From Rhodothermales bacterium (GTDB taxonomy: Bacteria; Bacteroidota; Rhodothermia; Rhodothermales; UBA10348), in the NCBI GenBank assembly GCA_017643395.1, contig JAEPNP010000007.1:62001-126000 (forward strand): 64,000 bases of DNA. The letters are read 5' to 3'. A model generated the notes under the pieces. The model saw nothing but the letters and a program-made list of their open reading frames with translations. It was not told where the DNA came from and searched no databases. The position numbers were made by a program, and so were the translations under genes. Positions 51,501 through 64,000 of this stretch are shown here, one piece after another (position 1 is the stretch's first letter; every line of letters starts with the position of its first letter).

Positions 51501-51527
51501 GGCCCCCTGGATCTGATCCGGGGGGCC
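51501..51527 (+). terminator. GC-rich hairpin after the giant surface protein gene
   Basis: GGCCCCCTGGAT and ATCCGGGGGGCC pair over a CTG loop (one T-G pair), 58 bp after the stop at 51443. There is no T-run, so termination strength is doubtful. The 30-bp shared motif begins 11 bp further on. Confidence 0.5.
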
Positions 51528-51537
51528 GTATCCCATT

Positions 51538-51567
51538 ATGCAGGTGGCCGCTGGCCCATGATACGTG
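51538..51567. promoter_or_regulatory. 30-bp motif shared with 40327-40356 (copy 2), upstream of the RodZ-like operon
   Basis: ATGCAGGTGGCCGCTG followed after four bases by ATGATACGTG. It ends 28 bp before the TTG start at 51596, where a promoter is expected. CATGAT at 51557-51562 could serve as a -10-like element. Confidence 0.6.
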
Positions 51568-51595
51568 TAAATTGTCAGGCTGAATCAGGAGAGCC

Positions 51596-56272
<4,677 letters not shown>

Positions 56273-56276
<4 letters not shown>

Positions 56277-58699
56277 GCGCCATGGCGTTGTTCAAGCGAG
56301 ACCCCAAAAAGGCCCGACGGGCCAAGGCCCCGGTGGTTCGTCTCGAGGGAGTCGGCGCTGAGGAGCAGAAAGCCCGTCGCCGGGCGCAGTACCGAAAGAC
56401 GAGCATATTTCTGGCGCTCGTCGTGCTGACGGTGCTCGCGTTCGTCCGTGGTGGCACGGTCAAGCAACAGGTTACCGAGGGCGATGTCTGGCGACAGGAC
56501 AATTTGTCGGCGCCGTTTGATTTCGCGATCGAGAAGCCTGCTGCGGTGCAGGCGGCCGAGCAGGAAGAGGCGCGCACAACCACGCCGCCCGTCTTCAATC
56601 TGGATCCCGAGTACCTGCGGGATGCCCGGGAACGCAGCGATACGCTGCTTGCCCGCATAGAGCGCGCACTCGAGGCCCGGGCACGCTTCCAGGCCAATCG
56701 TCTCCGGGGGCGCCAGGCGGAGGCGACGGCTGACTCTGTGGTCTGGGAGGCTCTGCGGGCGCAGATCAACCTGCCGCTGAATTCAAGGCATTGGCGGCTG
56801 CTGTTTCAGTCGTACAACGAACGCATTCCGGGGGCCTCCTCGGCATCACGCGCGCCGAGCAGCGGACCCAGGTTGGACGCACGGGTCATGGTCGACGTCT
56901 GGTCGCTGTCCCAGCAGACGCTCAGAGCTGGTATTCTTGACGTCTCGAAGGACTCGATTCTGGCCAGTCAGGTGGAGGTTCGCGATCTCGAAGATCGAAC
57001 CCGGGAGGAACGGCCGATTACCTCCGTGTACGACGTCGCAGGCGCGATCAGAACGGCGCGGGAAAATCTCTCGGTCACGTTCGATCAGCGACCGGACACC
57101 GTTGGCATCGCCATGGCCTTCTTCGGCCGCGTTGCCCAGCCCAACCTGCTGTACGATGAAGCCACTACGCGGGACCGGTGGAACGCGGCAATTTCCCGCC
57201 TGTCGCAGAACGCCGGGCGCGTGCGCGTGAACGAGGTGATCGTGCGGCGTGGAGACGTCATCACGGAGGATATTCAGCTCAAGATTTCCTCCCTGGAACG
57301 GGCACTGGACCAGCGGCGAGGGGCGCGACTCGTCTGGCAAACGCTCGCCGGCCAGCTCATGCTGACTTTGGCGATCTACGTCTGGTTCTTCCTGTACCTG
57401 TTCCTGCTGCGGAGGGTCATTTTCGAGGACAATCGGATGGTGCTGCTCCTGGCCATCCTGTTCACGATGGTGGTGGTGATGTACGGCACGGCGCTGCGCA
57501 TCGAGGCGATCGACGTGTACATGGTGCCTGTGGCCATAGCGGCGGTGCTGATGACCGTCATATTCGATTCCCGGGTCGCCATATTCGGCCTGTTGACCAT
57601 GGCGGTGCTGGGATCGGTGCTGGCGGGCATGGACCTGGTGTATCTGCTCAGCACGCTGTTCGCAGGCACCCTGGGCGTATTCAGCGTGCGGGATATTCGC
57701 AACCGAAGCCAGTTCTTCGTCTCGGCCGGTGTGGTGTACCTGGGGTACGTGGTCATCCTTCTGGCCGCGTTCCTGCTCGAGAGCACATCGCTCGAACGGT
57801 TCCTGGATCAGCTGCTGTTTGTGGCTATCAACTCCGTGCTGGTCCTGCTGGCATACGGCTTCCTGTGGGCATTTGAACGCGGCTTTGGATTGACGACGGA
57901 CGTGACACTTCTCGAGCTCTCCGATACCAATCGACCGCTGCTCAAGGAACTGTCCCTGAAGGCGCCCGGCACCTTCAACCACACGCTTCAGGTGGCCAAC
58001 CTGGCCGAGGCGGCTGCGTCTGCAATCGGCGCAAACGCCCTCCTGACCCGGGTTGGTGCACTGTACCACGACGTCGGCAAGATGGAGAAGCCGGAGTACT
58101 TCGTGGAGAACCAGCGGGGAGGCCACAATCCACACGATCAGCTGAAGCCGCGCATGAGCGCGTTGATCATTGCGAGTCATGTCAAGGAGGGACTCGCCAC
58201 GGCGGAGGAGTACGGGCTGCCGGACGCCGTGAACCGGTTCATCCCGATGCATCATGGCACCACGCGCATCGAGTACTTCTATCGCAAGGCCATCGATGGA
58301 CAAAGCGATGACGATGAGGTCATGGAGTCGGATTTCCGGTACCCGGGTCCCCGACCGGACTCCAAGGAGACGGCCATTCTGATGCTTGCCGATTCCGTAG
58401 AGGCTGCGAGCCGGACTCTTGACAACCCGACCCACAAGAAGCTCAAGACGCTGATTGACGGCCTGGTCGAAAGTCGGGTGGACGACCACCAGCTATCGGA
58501 TACGGATCTGACTTTCCGCGACCTGACCCGCATAAAGGAAACGTTCCTGAACCTGCTTATGGGGCAGTTTCATGGGCGCGTGAAGTATCCTGGCGGCACA
58601 GGAGAGGGTTCCGAAGCGGATGCGGACGCGCCGACGGCCACGAACGGTCAATCGGACACGTCTCCGGCTCCGACCGAGCAGACCAGCCGTCCGGACTAG
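56273..58699 (+). CDS. PgpH-type 7TM-HD domain phosphohydrolase (probable c-di-AMP phosphodiesterase)
   Basis: This 808-residue protein has a short cytoplasmic N-terminus (MSAMALFKRDPKK), one membrane helix ('TSIFLALVVLTVLAFVRG'), and a ~290-residue extracytoplasmic 7TMR-HDED domain. Seven or so helices ('LMLTLAIYVWFFLYLFLLRRV' onwards) and a cytoplasmic HD domain ('TFNHTLQVANLAEAAA', 'RVGALYHDVGKMEKPEYF' with His599/Asp600, 'HHGTTRIEYFYRKA', 'LADSVEAASRT') follow. This is the PgpH architecture; PgpH hydrolyses c-di-AMP. GTG 56273 or ATG 56282 is the start. It ends the operon; its stop shares CTAG with the convergent GntR gene. Confidence 0.93.
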
Positions 58700-59619
58700 A
58701 GCGGAAGCTGCCCTCGCACGCGCTCCAGCTCAGGTCCAGTCAGCCTCAACTCGACAATCGCGTTCGCTGGCGCGGCGGCCAGGTGAGGACGCATGCGCCG
58801 CGCCGTTGCCGGCGTGTACAAGACGGCATCTGCCTGCCGGACAAGGCTGCCCAACCGGGGATCCGCGTCCTCCATCACTGCAGCGATGATCTGCCCCGTA
58901 AATCCGGCGTCTGAGCGAAGGCGGCGGCTCAACGCCGGGATCGCGTCCGAGTACCGGACCACCAGCAGCAGCGTCTCGTGGTCGAACATGCGGGAGGTCA
59001 CCTCCACAGCCTCGGCGGGCAGTTGGGTGCGGATCCCTATGATATCGGCACGAGGCAGCTTCTCATGGACTTTCCGGGCGATGGGAAACGGCGCCACGAC
59101 GTAGTCCGCGTCCATGTGGCTGTCCAGCAGTGCCAGCGGCACCGCATCGACCGTCAGCCCGAAGTATTCGGCCAGACGCCGGGCCCCACTTTCCGCGAAC
59201 TCCGTAAAGCTGGCGACGAAGACGACCTTGGCAGTTTCGTCGTCAGCCTGAATCTGCGAGAGCTGCTCATCCAGCAGGTACTCCATCTCGCTTTCATCCA
59301 GGCCCATCGAGACGAGTTGCTGAACAGCCCGGGCCATGACCTCCGCACCTGCCTCAAGCCGATCGGTTTTGTCGGCCGGCCGGTACTCGCTGGCCACGAA
59401 TCCGTGTCCTGGCCTGGCCGTGGCGAGCCCCTCATCGACAAGGATCTGGTACGCTTTCCGCACGGTGTGAAAGGAGATGCCCAGCCTGTCCGCGAGCGAG
59501 CGCGTGGACGGCAGCGTCTCTCCGGTGGAGATCTGGCCGGTGGCGATCAGAAAGCGGACCTGCTGGGCCAGCTGCTCCGACACCGGCGTCGAAGAGGCGC
59601 GATCGATGTCGAACTTCAC
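58696..59619 (-). CDS. GntR-type winged-helix transcriptional regulator
   Basis: This 307-residue protein starts at GTG 59619 (VKFDIDRASSTPVSEQLAQQ) with a typical GntR winged helix ('GQISTGETLPSTRSLADRLGISFHTVRKAYQILVDEGLATARPGHGFV'). The ~220-residue C-terminus has a periplasmic-binding-like alternation ('AKVVFVASFTEFAESGARRLAEYFGL', 'DADYVVAPFPIARKVHEKLP') and no aminotransferase domain. It may bind a ligand. It overlaps the membrane-protein gene upstream by 4 bp, so it is the last gene of the pruA operon and possibly its regulator. Confidence 0.88.
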   Translation of the reverse strand: MKFDIDRASSTPVSEQLAQQVRFLIATGQISTGETLPSTRSLADRLGISFHTVRKAYQILVDEGLATARPGHGFVASEYRPADKTDRLEAGAEVMARAVQQLVSMGLDESEMEYLLDEQLSQIQADDETAKVVFVASFTEFAESGARRLAEYFGLTVDAVPLALLDSHMDADYVVAPFPIARKVHEKLPRADIIGIRTQLPAEAVEVTSRMFDHETLLLVVRYSDAIPALSRRLRSDAGFTGQIIAAVMEDADPRLGSLVRQADAVLYTPATARRMRPHLAAAPANAIVELRLTGPELERVRGQLPL

Positions 59620-60107
59620 CGCCCGTCCAGTTTTTCCTGCACACGACCTGCAAACGCGTGGGCCGCCTCGCGCACCACGGCCTCGAGCTTGGCCGAATTC
59701 GGCCAATCAGAGATTCTGAGCCTGCGGGCGTCGTGGCCCAAAACAATGCTGATCCAGGGATCCTCACGACGCACGTCCAGCACGGAAAGCCATTCGGGCA
59801 CGCGTCCGCCTGCCACATCCCACGCGGACCGGATGCGCACGGCCTCTCCGGAGGTCTCCACCTCGACGGCCCGCCTCAGCAACTGGAATACGGTCCAGGC
59901 GGATGCGACCGCCAGCGCGACAGGGAAGCCGATGGTCAGAAAACGCAGCACCGGCTGGGCCGTGAGCATGGAGGTCAGCGCCCCCAGCATAACCGGAATC
60001 ATGCACGCGCCGAGCGGCTTGACCATCGATGCGCCGAACAACACCGATCGACCCACCTCACCCGGGTGGTGCCGGCTCCGCAGCACCGTGGTGTCGGCGG
60101 CAGGCAT
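59616..60107 (-). CDS. Hypothetical membrane protein with PH-like domain
   Basis: This 163-residue protein has two adjacent hydrophobic segments ('FGASMVKPLGACMIPVMLGALTSML', 'LRFLTIGFPVALAVASAWTVFQLL'). A cytoplasmic beta-rich C-terminus ('AVEVETSGEAVRIRSAWDVAGG', 'WLSVLDVRREDPWISIVLG') resembles bacterial PH-like or YcxB-like modules. No catalytic motif. It lies 4 bp after the dehydrogenase gene and overlaps the GntR gene, so it belongs to the pruA operon. Function is unknown. Confidence 0.65.
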   Translation of the reverse strand: MPAADTTVLRSRHHPGEVGRSVLFGASMVKPLGACMIPVMLGALTSMLTAQPVLRFLTIGFPVALAVASAWTVFQLLRRAVEVETSGEAVRIRSAWDVAGGRVPEWLSVLDVRREDPWISIVLGHDARRLRISDWPNSAKLEAVVREAAHAFAGRVQEKLDGR

Positions 60108-60111
60108 GGGC

Positions 60112-61125
60112 TCAGCCGATGGCGGCGTATGCGCGAGGAAGCGGAATATCGGCGACCGTCACCAGGCCGGGGCGGGCCTCCACGACCAGCGGTGCGGCGT
60201 TGACCAGTGCAGCCACCGTAGCAGTGTCACCGAAAATGCCGCCGCGAATGGCGAGATCTATGGGTGGATCGCCCACAACGGTGACGGCATCCACGGGCTC
60301 TTCGGCGCCCACGAACATGCGAAGGTCCAGGGAGACGACCTGCCGATCTCCCACAAAACCCTCGGCGCAGTGATGGATGCCCGCCACGTCTCCCGCTGCG
60401 ACGGTCAGGTAGGGCGTCTCCACCTCTCTGGAGGAAATGACCGGGTTCAGCCGCTCATCCACACGGTCGAGCGTCCATCCGAGCTTTTCGGCAACCATGT
60501 AGAGGGACTCTACGAGGCCGATGTGGCCAAACGTGCCGGTGGCTTTCTTTGCATCGAACTCCTGCTCAGTCAAGCCGGCACCGACCTTGCGCTGCAGCGG
60601 CAGTCGCCGCTTACCGGCATCGACCACACGACGCACGCGGATGCTCTTCACGGTGTTGCAGACGCCCGTCGCCATCAGAGCCAGCGCATCCATGGCGTAG
60701 CCGGGATTCACACCCGTGCCCAGCAGGGTCACGCCATTCTCACGGGCCACGGCATCGAGCTCCTGCGAAATGCGAGGATGCCGATGATAGGGGTAAGAAA
60801 GCTCCTCGGTCGAGGAGACCACATTGCACCCCGCGCGAGCGCAGACCACGAGCTGGTCATACATGCGATCGAGGAACGACGAGGTGGTATGCATCACCAC
60901 GTCCGGGCGCGTTTCCGCGAGCGTTGCCTCGGCGTCTGCCGACACGTTTACACCGCAAGCGGACTCCAGGCCGGCGACCAGGGCTGCGTCCCGCCCGACC
61001 TTGCTCGGATCGACGTCGATGGCCCCTACGAGCTCAAACGCGCCTTCTTTGCTCAGGACGGTACGCAGGGTGGAGGCCCCGATGGGACCGATGCCGAACT
61101 GGACGACGCGTATGGGTTGACTCAT
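60112..61125 (-). CDS. Dihydrodipicolinate reductase-like dehydrogenase (2,4-diaminopentanoate dehydrogenase-like)
   Basis: This 337-residue protein has an N-terminal Rossmann motif ('IRVVQFGIGPIGASTLRTVL'), 'LVGAIDVDPSKVGRDA', 'DVVMHTTSSFLDRM', 'GCNVVSSTEELSYPY' and 'GVTLLGTGVNPGYAMDALALMATG'. This is the DapB-like fold as used by 2,4-diaminopentanoate dehydrogenase (Ord) and related amino-acid dehydrogenases. True DapB is shorter and shows different substrate motifs. It lies 7 bp downstream of pruA, which suggests an amino-acid catabolic role around glutamate semialdehyde, but other oxidative-ornithine genes are absent. Confidence 0.8.
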   Translation of the reverse strand: MSQPIRVVQFGIGPIGASTLRTVLSKEGAFELVGAIDVDPSKVGRDAALVAGLESACGVNVSADAEATLAETRPDVVMHTTSSFLDRMYDQLVVCARAGCNVVSSTEELSYPYHRHPRISQELDAVARENGVTLLGTGVNPGYAMDALALMATGVCNTVKSIRVRRVVDAGKRRLPLQRKVGAGLTEQEFDAKKATGTFGHIGLVESLYMVAEKLGWTLDRVDERLNPVISSREVETPYLTVAAGDVAGIHHCAEGFVGDRQVVSLDLRMFVGAEEPVDAVTVVGDPPIDLAIRGGIFGDTATVAALVNAAPLVVEARPGLVTVADIPLPRAYAAIG

Positions 61126-61132
61126 AGGGGAG

Positions 61133-62767
<1,635 letters not shown>

Positions 62768-63120
62768 GACGCGAACGCTGATTGCTGCAGTCCAACAGGG
62801 CGCGTCGAGCGGGCCCCGTCCATGCCGAAACTTCGGCTTCAGAGCCCTGGGGTGCATCCCGTTCTACGAAAGTTCGCTAGGGCACGGAGGCTCGCTTCCG
62901 GGCAAGCTTTTCCCGGTGACCTGGTGCAGCGCACGCGCCGGTGGCCTCGAGCCTGGTACCGTGTCCAGGTGGTGGAAAACGGCCCGCAAGCACCAGAATG
63001 GGTCTGTTTTGGGCGATGGGCGGAGCCGCTTTGTTCGCTCGTTCCGGACGTTGGGCACGTTTCTCGCTTTCCGCCTGTGCGGCAGATTGGCTCAATTCGG
63101 GTCAATCCTGCCTGCCATAG
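62768..63120. other. Non-coding gap upstream of pruA
   Basis: These 353 bp separate the divergent starts of pruA (62767) and the protein at 63121, so both promoters should lie here. Open frames exist on both strands but encode Arg/Pro/Ser-rich sequence without signals or family likeness. A small palindrome GCCGAAACTTCGGC lies at 62824-62837. No RNA gene, repeat or clear promoter hexamers were seen. Confidence 0.5.
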
Positions 63121-64000
63121 ATGGCGACTAACCGAGAAGCAATGATGAGCAGCACCTCAAGCCAAGCAGGACCAGACGGAGCCGGGAAAGGCACCGGCGG
63201 GGTCAAGCACATGCTGGAAGGGCAAGACAACAAGAAACTGGCCGGCGCCAAGGAGGCTCTGAAGAAGAAGATCCTCAAGCTGGTCATGCAGGAGGCCATG
63301 GAAGAGCTCGGCGACCCCGAGTCCGTGGCCGGCAAGTCCCTCGACGAGATCGGTATCGATCAGGAGGATATGCAGAAGCTGCATGACGGCGTGCGCAAGC
63401 ACCTGATCCAGCGCGCCGCAACCGAGGTCACCGAGAGTGATCTCGACGAGATTGCCGACGCCGCCTGCCAGGCCGCACTGGATAACGGTGCAGAGATCGA
63501 AGAAGCCGCCGGTCGCGTGGAGCTGAAACTCCTGGGCGCCATAAGCGAGAAGGCCCTGGGCGGCCTTTCCGACGACGGTTCTACCATCTCAACCGCCTAC
63601 GAGTCCATCGCAGACGCAAACGCCGCTGCCATAGACGAATTGGCCAACTCCGTGCAGGACCGCCTCTGCAGCGCCATCGCTGCGAAAGCCTGGTCAAACG
63701 GCGTGGATGTAGAGAAAGTGGTTGAAAAGGCCGCAGACTCCATCGACCCGGAGCATGCCACGGTCGCTGAGGCGATGAGTCGCATTCAGACCTCGGCCGG
63801 GGACCTGATCCTGCACAACGTGCTGGCGTCCCTGTCCGGCGGAGATGCCACGACGGCGCTGGCCGAAGAGGTTTCCCGTCGCTTCAAGGAGCGCATGCTG
63901 GGTGTGGTCACGGAACGCGTTTCCGCCGACCCGGACGCGATCGTCGAGGAGCTCTCCGCGGAATTTGGCCCGCAGCACGACGCGGTCGTCGCCGCGGCGC
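63121..64000 (+). CDS. Hypothetical alanine-rich acidic protein (partial, C-terminus off window)
   Basis: From ATG 63121 the frame stays open for 293 codons to the window edge; a TAG stands immediately upstream. The protein is rich in Ala, Glu, Asp and Lys with long helical stretches ('LAGAKEALKKKILKLVMQEAMEELG', 'DLDEIADAACQAALDNGAEIEEAA', 'IDELANSVQDRLCSAIAAKAW', 'VEKVVEKAADSIDPEHATVAEAMSR'). Weak ~75-100 residue periodicity is visible. There is no signal peptide, membrane helix or recognised domain in this part, so a cytoplasmic helical or coiled-coil protein is likely. ATGs at 63142 and 63145 are alternative starts. Confidence 0.75.
   Translation, partial: MATNREAMMSSTSSQAGPDGAGKGTGGVKHMLEGQDNKKLAGAKEALKKKILKLVMQEAMEELGDPESVAGKSLDEIGIDQEDMQKLHDGVRKHLIQRAATEVTESDLDEIADAACQAALDNGAEIEEAAGRVELKLLGAISEKALGGLSDDGSTISTAYESIADANAAAIDELANSVQDRLCSAIAAKAWSNGVDVEKVVEKAADSIDPEHATVAEAMSRIQTSAGDLILHNVLASLSGGDATTALAEEVSRRFKERMLGVVTERVSADPDAIVEELSAEFGPQHDAVVAAA

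Noticed and set aside
56846-58489. 547-codon minus-strand ORF
   Set aside because: Antisense to the PgpH-like gene; His/Gln-rich product without family features.
60112-61125. dapB (lysine biosynthesis)
   Set aside because: Longer than DapB and matching the 2,4-diaminopentanoate-dehydrogenase-like branch; context is amino-acid breakdown.
62839-63105. Minus-strand ORF upstream of pruA
   Set aside because: Thr/Arg/Pro-rich translation, no signal or similarity, and overlapping open frames on both strands; treated as intergenic.

Overview
The window is high-GC bacterial DNA packed with genes on both strands. The protein repertoire suggests a Rhodothermales-like member of the Rhodothermota/Bacteroidota. 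The main pointers are C-terminal 'YPNPFNPST...' type-9-secretion sorting modules, two choice-of-anchor B proteins, a hybrid two-component system with a periplasmic propeller, ECF sigma factor/TPR-kinase pairs, TolB-like propellers, lipoprotein hydrolases, and a PgpH-type HD membrane protein beside ligA. No rRNA, tRNA, CRISPR array or integrase was seen. The taxonomic call rests on protein style only.

0-13 kb: a GH71/99-like glycosidase cut by the left edge, an N-acetylmuramoyl-L-alanine amidase, and a complete tripartite hipB-hipS-hipT toxin-antitoxin operon with four operator-like repeats upstream. Next come a choice-of-anchor B protein, a membrane-tethered winged-helix/TolB regulator, a lipoprotein, two DoxX-like proteins, and a gluQRS / secreted nuclease / retropepsin-like lipoprotein operon. 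13.2-14.5 kb is dominated by non-coding repeats.

14.5-29.5 kb: a secreted phosphatase, an ABC-2 exporter pair, a TPR serine/threonine kinase with its ECF sigma factor, xylA, a SPOR-like protein, a DoxX/DUF4199/membrane-LuxR cluster, and several secreted or membrane hydrolases and surface proteins. 29.5-30.2 kb is a ten-unit, ~52-bp-period array of hairpin repeats lying between two convergent genes. Pieces of the same repeat family occur at 13.6 and 14.4 kb.

30-45 kb: TRIC channel and LysR, EamA exporter, a beta-lactamase-fold lipoprotein, a secreted protein made of nine 29-residue repeats, a second choice-of-anchor B protein followed by a strong terminator, an M20 peptidase, a 40-codon ORF right behind an inverted repeat, a PIG-L deacetylase, and a 1394-residue hybrid two-component regulator.

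45-64 kb: a 2140-residue cadherin/Ig-like surface protein with a T9SS signal, then a tightly overlapping operon (RodZ-like, ligA, Na+/solute symporter, PgpH-type HD protein). A convergent operon follows (pruA, a DapB-like dehydrogenase, a small membrane protein, a GntR-type regulator). An unrecognised alanine-rich acidic protein is cut by the right edge. The most novel-looking elements are the dispersed 52-bp hairpin repeat family, the short ORF at 39310, the 30-bp motif shared by two promoter regions, and the HipBST operon with its operator cluster.
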